Shown here piece after piece: positions 1 to 5,123 of a stretch of DNA of 5,123 bases. Position 1 is the first letter of the stretch. Every line of letters starts with the position of its first letter. This stretch comes from Chloroflexota bacterium (GTDB taxonomy: Bacteria; Chloroflexota; UBA4733). The stretch lies in assembly GCA_025449435.1 (NCBI GenBank), contig JANWJO010000008.1:1-5123 (forward strand). Reading direction: 5' to 3'. The translations under genes and the position numbers were made by a program. Under the pieces are notes generated by a model that saw only the letters and a list, made by a program, of their open reading frames with translations, searched no databases and had not been told where the DNA came from.

Positions 1-98
1 CCGGTCATCGTTCCATAACCGCAGATACCATCAAGCAGCGCCCGCTGGCTGGTGCCAAAGCGCCATCTTGGCGGAGCCGCGCACGTAGCGTACCGTAC
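1..98. other. Left-edge stretch with no supported gene
   Basis: I see no convincing gene here. Short open frames on both strands run through it, and two of them are open to the window edge, but none gives a recognisable protein. A small inverted repeat at 61-73 (CGCCA, 3-base loop, TGGCG) could be a weak hairpin. The stretch could be the tail of a gene cut by the window edge or plain intergenic DNA; flanking sequence would decide. Confidence 0.4.
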
Positions 99-272
99 GA
101 ACCTCACCCCCCACTCCTCTCCTAAAGTGCGAGCGGTATCCATACCGGATGTCAAGGGAGATGTCGAAATCCACACAGTGCCACCGCAGCGAGCGCACAG
201 GTACGCAATGGCACACCATCACACGCGTTAGACTCCCCTCCCACTTTAGGGGAGGGGACGGGGGTGAGGTTC
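99..272. repeat. Degenerate inverted-repeat element (element A)
   Basis: The arm at 99-129 matches the reverse complement of 242-272 at 27 of 31 positions, around a 112-base spacer. Both arms begin, from the outside, with GAACCTCACCCCC and end inside with CCTAAAGTG. The right arm also takes part in a local hairpin (234-258); the left arm has lost the matching half of such a hairpin. The spacer contains a short palindrome at 134-147 (CGGTAT, CC, ATACCG) and no believable gene. The layout parallels the perfect repeat at 4938-5120, which suggests an older member of the same type of dispersed non-coding element. No transposase gene is present. Confidence 0.7.
234..258 (-). terminator. Possible hairpin terminator after the VOC gene
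   Basis: This is a 9-bp perfect stem (T+CCCCTCCC paired with GGGAGGGG+A) with a 7-base loop, lying 26 bases beyond the VOC stop codon in the leftward direction. The stem is strong, but no T-tract follows it on either strand, so it is not a canonical intrinsic terminator. It is also part of the inverted-repeat element, so it may simply be repeat structure that can stop or stabilise a transcript. Confidence 0.3.
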
Positions 273-284
273 TTCGCCGATTCC

Positions 285-707
285 CTACGCCTGCGCTGGC
301 CCGGTCCATTCCAGTAACTCGACGCGATTGCCATCCGGGTCGAGGATCCAGCCCACCTTGATGGCGGCACCGACCCAATTGGCGTTGCGGCCGATGGGGT
401 TGAGCAACGGATTGCCGGCCGCTGCCGCTCGCCTCTCGATACCTTCCAGGTCTTCTACCCACAGGCAGAAGTGGTTGAGGCGCAGCGCCGCAGGTGCGCT
501 GTGCTCCACCTCGGCGCCGGCCCGGACAGGGAAAACCTCCAAGTAGTTGTGTTGGGAGCCCAACGCCACCATCGTGGTACCCGCCTCATTCGACCGGCGC
601 TCAGCGATAGGCATGCCCAAGAACTCACCGTAAAACGCGACGGTCTTGTCGATGTCCTGGACACGAATGCACGTGTGCCCTATCTGGCCCGGCTGCGGTC
701 GCTCCAC
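285..707 (-). CDS. VOC-family (glyoxalase/bleomycin-resistance fold) metalloprotein
   Basis: A 140-residue cytoplasmic protein of the vicinal oxygen chelate superfamily, built from two beta-alpha-beta-beta-beta modules. The first module opens with GQIGHTCIRV and the second with LNHFCLWV. All four canonical glyoxalase I metal ligands appear to be present: His11, Glu57 (in NYLEVF), His79 and Glu130 (in NRVELLEW). Their spacing is close to that of single-domain bacterial glyoxalase I. DPDGNRVEL near the C-terminus is typical of the fold. The frame stays open upstream, but the start is set at GTG 705-707 because AAGGAG lies 7 bases before it and the residues further upstream (many Cys, Arg and Pro) look non-coding. 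An enzyme is likely, but the superfamily also covers dioxygenases, epimerases and fosfomycin or bleomycin resistance proteins, so the substrate is open. It lies 130 bases downstream of the nucleotidyltransferase gene on the same strand. Confidence 0.88.
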   Translation of the reverse strand: MERPQPGQIGHTCIRVQDIDKTVAFYGEFLGMPIAERRSNEAGTTMVALGSQHNYLEVFPVRAGAEVEHSAPAALRLNHFCLWVEDLEGIERRAAAAGNPLLNPIGRNANWVGAAIKVGWILDPDGNRVELLEWTGPAQA

Positions 708-714
708 CTGAATG

Positions 715-720
715 CTCCTT
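715..720 (-). promoter_or_regulatory. Shine-Dalgarno site fixing the VOC start
   Basis: On the minus strand AAGGAG lies 7 bases before the GTG at 705-707. This decides the start, since the open frame otherwise continues about 250 bases further upstream with implausible composition. Confidence 0.8.
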
Positions 721-837
721 CTTGTTGTCACTGGCGGATGACAGTAGAACACTCGCGGCGCTGGTGCGCAAGCTGGGCTGGACCTCACGCCCCGTCGCCG
801 GGTGCCCCCTGAGCATGCACGCGCGCCCTGCAATGCA

Positions 838-1716
838 TTACGGCAGAATGCGCTCTCCAACGGTTGCGCGCAAGTGGCGCAGCGTGGCTGCTTCGAAGGC
901 CTCCGGATACGGCACCTGAATGCTGGCGAGGAGCCGGCGAGCACGAGGGAGCATTGCACGCGCGTAGGCAGCGCTGGCGCTGATCACGCTGTGTTCAGTG
1001 GGGGCCAGCGCAGGCAAGGCTAGGAGCTCCCGGCGTTGCTGCTCGGTGAGCAATGGATTCAGCCGCTTGACGCCGCCTCGGTAGTGCACCCGGTTTTCCA
1101 GGAGCATCATCTCGATCAGCCAGCGCCGGAGCAGCATGACGCCATCCACACCCACCAGCCATTCACGCCGGACACCAATCACGCTGCCCAGCCCATACAC
1201 GCGGAGGAACTCTTCCACCAGATAGGCCGCCCAAGACTCGCGGCTGCGCTGCGTGCCGGCGCCAGCTTGGGCACTGTCCACGACCTGTCCGTGGTCGAAC
1301 AGCAGCTGCGCCGTGCCAGGTGCCGGCAACTTGAATGCCGTACGTGCTACAGCAGCAATGTCGAAGCGCTCCCATTGGTCGCTCGTCACGGTGAGCACCG
1401 GATAGTCCGCCGTGCCCACATTGCGGCTCAAGACTGGTGTTGCGACCTGCCGTGCCAGCCCAGGCAAATCTGTTGCAAACGCAACTAGAGCAGCATCGTC
1501 AACAATAGCGAGCACATCGACATCGCTCCCAGCATCGCCAATATCGCTCGCCAGGCTGCCGGTGACCAGTACCGCCAGCACACGAGTATCGGCCCGCAAC
1601 ACCGCTTCGATGCGCCGCAACAGGGCCATCTGTGGCCCCAGGTCGGTGCGTCGCGCGGCGGCTTCCCAGTCCCAATCCTGCACGTTGTGTGTCCCCTTGC
1701 TTTCCTGATGGCTCAC
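838..1716 (-). CDS. Nucleotidyltransferase-domain protein
   Basis: A 292-residue soluble protein with a Pol-beta-type nucleotidyltransferase domain at the N-terminus. The hallmark is TGSLASDIGDAGSDVDVLAI at residues 52-71: Gly53-Ser54 bind the nucleotide triphosphate, and Asp65 and Asp67 are the metal-binding carboxylates. Asp119 (in RFDIA) is a plausible third carboxylate. The C-terminal half (about 155-290) is helical and carries RRWLIEMMLLEN and GGVKRLNPLLTEQQ, which resembles the accessory domain of aminoglycoside- or lincosamide-type nucleotidyltransferases. Such proteins move an NMP group onto a small molecule or protein; the acceptor cannot be read from the sequence. The start is uncertain. 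GTG at 1716 has only AGGGG 3 bases away, whereas an in-frame GTG at 1681-1683 (281 residues) has AAGGGG 9 bases upstream. The gene is divergent from the dehydrogenase and upstream of the VOC gene. A resistance role is possible but unproven. Confidence 0.85.
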   Translation of the reverse strand: MSHQESKGTHNVQDWDWEAAARRTDLGPQMALLRRIEAVLRADTRVLAVLVTGSLASDIGDAGSDVDVLAIVDDAALVAFATDLPGLARQVATPVLSRNVGTADYPVLTVTSDQWERFDIAAVARTAFKLPAPGTAQLLFDHGQVVDSAQAGAGTQRSRESWAAYLVEEFLRVYGLGSVIGVRREWLVGVDGVMLLRRWLIEMMLLENRVHYRGGVKRLNPLLTEQQRRELLALPALAPTEHSVISASAAYARAMLPRARRLLASIQVPYPEAFEAATLRHLRATVGERILP

Positions 1717-1823
1717 GCACCCCTATGGTACGCATGGCCGCCGTGTCCCTTTCCGGCTGTGGGTCCGCTCGCTACACTCCCTTGCTGGTGACGTATGTGT
1801 GAGCCAGTAGGGGAGGTGCGTCC
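1717..1823. promoter_or_regulatory. Divergent intergenic region with a weak candidate promoter
   Basis: These 107 bases must hold the leftward promoter of the nucleotidyltransferase and the rightward promoter of the dehydrogenase pair. The best rightward candidate is TTTCCG (1750-1755), a 17-base spacer, then GCTACACT (1771-1778, with -10 TACACT). It matches the sigma-70 consensus at only 3/6 and 4/6 positions. For the leftward gene I see only a weak TACCAT next to the start. No clear operator palindrome was found. Confidence 0.35.
1812..1818 (+). promoter_or_regulatory. Strong Shine-Dalgarno site of the dehydrogenase gene
   Basis: GGAGGTG lies 5 bases before GTG 1824-1826 and matches the anti-Shine-Dalgarno sequence closely. 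It supports the GTG start over the out-of-frame ATG at 1828. Confidence 0.8.
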
Positions 1824-2879
1824 GTGCATGGTCGGGGCGTGGTGTTCACCGCGAAAGAGCAGGCTGAACTGGAGCCTGTCAGCGTGTCGCCGGGCGAGTT
1901 GGGCCCAGGCGAGGCGTTGGTGCGCGCTCAACACTCCATTATTAGCGCCGGCACCGAGGGCTCGTTCTACACCAACCTCATGGCCGAGGTGCCGGGCGTC
2001 TATCACCGCGCCGGCCACCGGCCTGCCAGCATTTATCCAGCGCGCACCGGCTATGGCCATATCGGTGAGGTACTGGCCGTGGGACCCGAAACCACCAACG
2101 TACGGGCTGGCGACCGCATCCTCACCTTCTCGCGACACGCCTCGATCGTCAAAGCCAATGTCGCGCGGTTTGCCCTGCCGGTGCCAGCCGAGGCAGCCGG
2201 CCCCCAAGCGGTGTTCACGCGCATGGCAGGCGTGGCCATCACGGCGCTGCGTGCAGCGAACTTTTCCGCGGGTGACAAGGTGGTGGTGATCGGCTTGGGC
2301 CTCGTGGGTAACCTCGCCGCGCAACTCTTCCAGCTCGCTGGCGGCGAGGTGTTTGGCCTGGACCCTGCGAGACACCGGCAGGAACTCGCCGCTGCCTGTG
2401 GCGTGAGCCACGTGTCCGGCGCGGTGGGTGAGGCTGCGCGAGAGGAGGTGATGGCCTGGACTGCCGGGAAGGGCGCGCCACTCGTGGTGGAGGCCGTTGG
2501 AAGGTCTGACTTGCTGGAGCTGGGCGTGGAGTGTGCGGCCCGCCACGGGGAGGTGGTGTCGCTGGGCAGCCCGCGAGCGCCTTATCCGGGCGACCTCACG
2601 CCGATGCTGGCGCGCATCCACTTGATGGCTATCAAGCTCATCGGCGCGTTGGAGTGGACCTTCCCGCTCAATGAGGTCGAGCGTGCCCAACACACCATTT
2701 TCGGTAACTACACCACGATCTTGCGCTGGATTATGGCTGGCCGCCTCAAGGTCGATCCGCTACGCAGCCATGTGCTCACGCCGGACCGCTGCCAGGAAGC
2801 CTACAGCGGGCTCACCCACCGCAAGGACGAGTATCTTGGCGTGGTATTCGACTGGACCGGCGAGCAAATTACAAACTAA
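1824..2879 (+). CDS. Zinc-ligand-lacking MDR family dehydrogenase
   Basis: A 351-residue cytoplasmic oxidoreductase of the medium-chain dehydrogenase/reductase (alcohol dehydrogenase-like) superfamily. The N-terminal GroES-like catalytic domain covers about 1-125 and the C-terminal part about 290-351. Between them is a Rossmann domain with VVVIGLGLVGNLAAQ (GLGLVG 157-162) and Asp180 at the end of the second strand, which favours NAD(H) over NADP(H). In place of the catalytic zinc Cys motif it has ISAGTE (40-45), and where Gly-His-Glu is expected it has Gly-Tyr-Gly (76-78). The four-cysteine structural zinc loop is also absent. Annotators still often call this subgroup 'zinc-binding alcohol dehydrogenase'; the SAGTE signature and YLGVVFDW ending fit a group related to BchC-like and bi-domain sugar oxidoreductases. 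The substrate is unknown. The start is GTG, with GGAGGTG 5 bases upstream. It is probably co-transcribed with the methyltransferase 36 bases downstream. Confidence 0.88.
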   Translation: MHGRGVVFTAKEQAELEPVSVSPGELGPGEALVRAQHSIISAGTEGSFYTNLMAEVPGVYHRAGHRPASIYPARTGYGHIGEVLAVGPETTNVRAGDRILTFSRHASIVKANVARFALPVPAEAAGPQAVFTRMAGVAITALRAANFSAGDKVVVIGLGLVGNLAAQLFQLAGGEVFGLDPARHRQELAAACGVSHVSGAVGEAAREEVMAWTAGKGAPLVVEAVGRSDLLELGVECAARHGEVVSLGSPRAPYPGDLTPMLARIHLMAIKLIGALEWTFPLNEVERAQHTIFGNYTTILRWIMAGRLKVDPLRSHVLTPDRCQEAYSGLTHRKDEYLGVVFDWTGEQITN

Positions 2880-2903
2880 CCTCACCCCTGCCAGGGGCAC
2901 GAC

Positions 2904-2908
2904 AGGAG
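2904..2908 (+). promoter_or_regulatory. Shine-Dalgarno site of the methyltransferase gene
   Basis: AGGAG lies 7 bases before ATG 2916-2918, inside the 36-base gap after the dehydrogenase stop. It supports separate translation initiation within one transcript. A short perfect palindrome (CCCCTG, C, CAGGGG at 2885-2897) lies just upstream of it. Confidence 0.8.
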
Positions 2909-2915
2909 ATCCGAA

Positions 2916-3725
2916 ATGGCACCGGAACAGAGCACGCCTGAGCTCAACGCCGAAGCACAGCGCCTGTGGGACGCGAAGGCCAGCTGGTGGGATGAGCACT
3001 TTTCCGACGATCGCCTGCCGAGCATCGGCCTGGCTACCGAGGCGCTGCTCGCCATCCAGTCAGGGGAACGTGTACTAGAAGTGGCGTGCGGCAACGGCTG
3101 GCTCGCCCGCCGGATGGCAAGTGATGGCGCGCAGGTGGTGGCGACTGATTTTAGCGCGCGCTTCTTAGAGCTCGCCCGCCAGCACACGCCGGCAGCACTC
3201 GCGCCGCGTCTTAGCTACGTCCAGCTCGATGCGACCGATAAGGGCCAGTTCGATCAGCTTGGACCGGGACGGTTTGACGCTGCCGTGTGCGCGATGGGCC
3301 TGATGGATATGGCAGCTATCGCACCGCTGTTTCAGGCGCTGGTTGCGCTACTCATACCTGGCGGGCGGTTTGTATTTTCGGTCACCCATCCAGCGTTCAA
3401 CACGCTCGGCGCCAGCCGGGTTATCGAGGAAAGTGATAGCGACGGCGGGATGCACACGATACACGCGGTGAAGCTCACCCGCTATCTCAGCCCACGCACG
3501 GCGCTGGGCACAGGCGTGGTGGGTGAGCCCGCGCCACATCGCTATTTCGACCGGTCATTCAGCGACCTGCTCACACCGGCCTTTGAAGCCGGACTCATGC
3601 TCGATGTCCTGCAGGAAATCGGCGCGCCTCCGCCACCGTCGGGCCAAACCACGCGCCCAGGCTCCTGGGGCAACTTCCCAGAGTTCCCCTTATTCCTGAT
3701 TGCCCGCCTGCGCCGTCCCCGTTGA
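2916..3725 (+). CDS. Class I SAM-dependent methyltransferase
   Basis: A 269-residue soluble methyltransferase with a Rossmann-like SAM-binding core. Motif I is VLEVACGNG (53-61), which binds the methionine part of SAM. Asp78 in VVATDFS is the acidic residue at the end of strand 2 that contacts the ribose. VQLDATD (102-108) matches the adenine-binding acidic loop. FDAAVCAMGLMDM (120-132) is the motif IV strand and LIPGGRFVFSVTHPAFN (146-162) the strand after helix D. The N-terminal segment (RLWDAKASWWDEHF) forms a cap typical of small-molecule and quinone-type methyltransferases. The C-terminal part ends in PEFPLFLIARLRR, the usual final strand. No substrate-specific motif is recognised, so the acceptor is unknown. 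ATG is the start, with AGGAG 7 bases upstream. It follows the dehydrogenase closely and is convergent with the protease gene, the two stops being separated by 8 bases. Confidence 0.92.
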   Translation: MAPEQSTPELNAEAQRLWDAKASWWDEHFSDDRLPSIGLATEALLAIQSGERVLEVACGNGWLARRMASDGAQVVATDFSARFLELARQHTPAALAPRLSYVQLDATDKGQFDQLGPGRFDAAVCAMGLMDMAAIAPLFQALVALLIPGGRFVFSVTHPAFNTLGASRVIEESDSDGGMHTIHAVKLTRYLSPRTALGTGVVGEPAPHRYFDRSFSDLLTPAFEAGLMLDVLQEIGAPPPPSGQTTRPGSWGNFPEFPLFLIARLRRPR

Positions 3726-3733
3726 CACCGGCC

Positions 3734-4864
3734 CTAAGCCTTCTTCTTCACCAGGCCCTGCATGGTCAACGCCCGGCTGACATCGGTGGGCGTGACGATG
3801 CCGGCCAGAGTATCGCCATCCATCACCAGTGCGCGGTTGCCTTGATGCATGGCCAGGCGCTGCAGCAGTTCGACCAGTTGCTCATCCGGTGTGGCCCTCG
3901 GCACGCCGGCCAGCGGCAACGCAATGTCGCGTACGCGCAACTCGGCGCGCTTATCGGCAGGCACTTGCTTGAGTTGCGCCAGCGTGACCATGCCGGAGAG
4001 CTTGCTATCAAAGTCGCGCGTGGGAAACGTCGTGAACTTGTGGGTGAGCACGTAGTCGGTGAGGAAGGCATCGACAGTAATCCAGTCGGGTGCCAGCGTG
4101 GGCGTAGGGGTCATGACGTCGCGCACACGCACGCCGCGCAGTGCCGTACGGAGCAGCACGCTGGAAGCCTCGTCGCGCGCTGCACTGAGTAAGAACCAGC
4201 CCAGGAACACCAGCCACAAGCCCTCCGCCGCCACGAACAAGAACTCGATCAGGCCGGCGACGATCATCAGGATGCCGAACCCCACACCCACGTTCGCTGC
4301 GGTGGTGGTGGCTTGCGCCATATCGCCGCGCCGGGCCCACAGCACCGCGCGCAAGATGCGTCCACCATCGAGCGGGAACGCCGGCACCAGATTAAAGACG
4401 CCTAACAAGGCATTGGCACCCGCGAGCCAGCTGGCGATGCCGGTGACCAGTGCGGGTAGCCGCAACGCCGGCAGTACCAGAGCTAGGATCGCAAAGATGA
4501 GCGCTAGCGCCAGGCTAGCCAGCGGCCCCACCACCGTGATGAGAATCTCGGTGCGCGGTTTGGTGGCCTCTTCGCGCATGCGCGACACGCCACCAAACAG
4601 CCAGAGGGTGATCCCCTCCACCGGCACTCCTAACCTTCGGGCCACGAACGAGTGCGCCAGTTCGTGGCCCAGCAGCGATCCGTAAAACAACGCTGCGCTG
4701 ATCACGCCAGCCACCCAGTACGCTGTCGTCGTGTGGCCTGGATATTCGGTAGGCAGCGCAGCGGAGGCAAGGCTCCAGGCCACCAGCCAGACGGCAATGA
4801 GCACGCTCCAGTTGAGGCCAACTTCGATGCCCCAGATGCGCCCGAGCTTAATAGAATCCCCCAC
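3734..4864 (-). CDS. Site-2 protease family intramembrane metalloprotease with CBS domains
   Basis: A 376-residue polytopic membrane protein (peptidase family M50, mjS2P/Rip3-like) that would cut substrates within the membrane. The zinc site is complete: GHELAH gives His67, catalytic Glu68 and His71, and NLVPAFPLDGGR (158-169) supplies the third ligand, Asp166. LFGGVSRM (89-96) is the conserved loop between them. Likely membrane segments are near 17-37, 50-75, 106-131, 136-160 and 190-228, giving about six helices. After the core, two CBS-type domains follow: VRDVMTPTPTLAPDWITV begins the first (about 247-305) and VRDIALPLAGVP the second (about 311-370). They probably sense adenine nucleotides and regulate activity. 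Length and order match CBS-bearing family members. GTG is chosen as start: SIKLGRIWGIEVGLNWS fits the family N-terminus, and AGGTGA lies 3 bases upstream. The substrate is unknown; relatives act on anti-sigma factors or membrane regulators, but no such partner is in the window. Confidence 0.95.
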   Translation of the reverse strand: MGDSIKLGRIWGIEVGLNWSVLIAVWLVAWSLASAALPTEYPGHTTTAYWVAGVISAALFYGSLLGHELAHSFVARRLGVPVEGITLWLFGGVSRMREEATKPRTEILITVVGPLASLALALIFAILALVLPALRLPALVTGIASWLAGANALLGVFNLVPAFPLDGGRILRAVLWARRGDMAQATTTAANVGVGFGILMIVAGLIEFLFVAAEGLWLVFLGWFLLSAARDEASSVLLRTALRGVRVRDVMTPTPTLAPDWITVDAFLTDYVLTHKFTTFPTRDFDSKLSGMVTLAQLKQVPADKRAELRVRDIALPLAGVPRATPDEQLVELLQRLAMHQGNRALVMDGDTLAGIVTPTDVSRALTMQGLVKKKA

Positions 4865-4867
4865 GCG

Positions 4868-4873
4868 TCACCT
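4868..4873 (-). promoter_or_regulatory. Ribosome binding site of the protease gene
   Basis: AGGTGA on the minus strand lies 3 bases before the GTG start and matches the 3' part of the Shine-Dalgarno consensus. A second purine run (GGGAGG) lies 11 bases before the start. No clear -35/-10 pair was found between here and the repeat arm at 4938. Confidence 0.55.
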
Positions 4874-4937
4874 GCCCTCCCGCCGCACCCTGCCGGAATT
4901 AGCACTGCCAAGTGTACGCAATAGGGAGCGTGGAGAT

Positions 4938-5120
4938 ACGGCCCCACCCCTCACCCCTCCCCAGCAAGCTGGAGAGGGGGACATGGCACTGGCAACAGCC
5001 ATGCACCCCCTGCCCTGGTGCTGGGAGGACAACGTCGGGCTGAACGGAATGGGGAATAGCATTTGCGGGTGGTGCGTTCCCCTCTCCAGCTTGCTGGGGA
5101 GGGGTGAGGGGTGGGGCCGT
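4938..5120. repeat. Perfect 42-base inverted-repeat element (element B)
   Basis: Bases 4938-4979 are an exact reverse complement of 5079-5120, around a 99-base spacer (4980-5078). Each arm holds a local hairpin. The left one is 4954-4965 with 4968-4979, with one C.A mismatch. The right one is 5079-5090 with 5093-5104, where the same position is a T.G wobble. Reading inward, each arm carries CCCCACCCCTCACCCCTCC. The spacer has no believable gene, and no target-site duplication is visible; the window ends 3 bases past the right arm. This looks like a non-coding dispersed repeat or MITE-like unit, or a pair of REP-like palindromes facing each other. It starts 73 bases upstream of the protease start, so it may also overlap that gene's promoter region. 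Confidence 0.85.
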
Positions 5121-5123
5121 GGC

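Noticed and set aside
31..462. 143-codon minus-strand frame covering element A and the end of the VOC gene
   Set aside because: It runs through the non-coding inverted repeat and overlaps the VOC C-terminus in another frame, with implausible Arg/Gly-rich sequence.
708..959. N-terminal extension of the VOC protein to an upstream ATG at 957-959
   Set aside because: The extra 84 residues are rich in Cys, Arg and Pro, overlap the nucleotidyltransferase 3' end, and would ignore the strong AAGGAG site before GTG 707.
1713..2693. Long 326-codon open frame on the minus strand opposite the dehydrogenase
   Set aside because: It has low-complexity His/Arg-rich composition and no recognisable domain, and it lies antisense to a clearly conserved gene. 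Long shadow frames are expected in GC-rich DNA.
4059..4685. 208-codon plus-strand frame inside the protease gene
   Set aside because: It is antisense to the catalytic core of a well-supported protease, is rich in Ser, Arg and Thr, and shows no family motif.
5079..5104. Intrinsic terminator in the right arm of element B
   Set aside because: The stem is strong, but it is followed by a G-rich run rather than a T-tract on the plus strand, so it was kept as repeat structure only.
4938..5120. CRISPR array or insertion sequence
   Set aside because: There are only two repeat copies, in inverted rather than direct orientation, and there is no transposase or cas gene.

Overview
The window is GC-rich bacterial DNA with five protein-coding genes, all apparently intact, and no RNA genes, insertion sequences or CRISPR arrays that I can see. 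Four of the five genes appear to start with GTG. C/G-rich inverted repeats containing CCTCACCCC / GGGGTGAGG sit in the non-coding DNA near both ends. From general knowledge, GTG starts plus abundant repeats of this kind resemble Chloroflexota and some other GC-rich, deep-branching bacteria. This is a weak taxonomic hint, because no marker gene is present.

Layout. Bases 1-284 hold no convincing gene. They carry a degenerate inverted-repeat element (99-272), one arm of which ends 12 bases beyond the stop of the first gene. Two genes then run leftward: a small glyoxalase-fold (VOC) metalloprotein (285-707) and a protein with a nucleotidyltransferase domain (838-1716). A 107-base divergent intergenic region follows. 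A rightward pair comes next: a medium-chain dehydrogenase/reductase lacking the usual zinc ligands (1824-2879) and a class I SAM-dependent methyltransferase (2916-3725). They are 36 bases apart and each has a good Shine-Dalgarno sequence, so they probably form a two-gene operon. Only 8 bases separate the methyltransferase stop from that of a convergent leftward gene (3734-4864), an intramembrane site-2 protease with C-terminal CBS domains. Upstream of the protease (4865-5123) there is no gene but a second inverted-repeat element with perfect 42-base arms around a 99-base spacer (4938-5120).

How the genes fit together. Dehydrogenase plus methyltransferase could act in sequence on one small molecule, but nothing in the sequence names the substrate. 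The VOC protein and nucleotidyltransferase both belong to superfamilies that include detoxification and antibiotic-resistance enzymes, but also many unrelated housekeeping enzymes, so a resistance role is only a possibility. The protease looks independent of the others. I do not see a clear new multi-gene defence or mobile system. The least explained structure is the pair of inverted-repeat elements, which share architecture and partly share sequence and may belong to a dispersed, non-coding repeat family.
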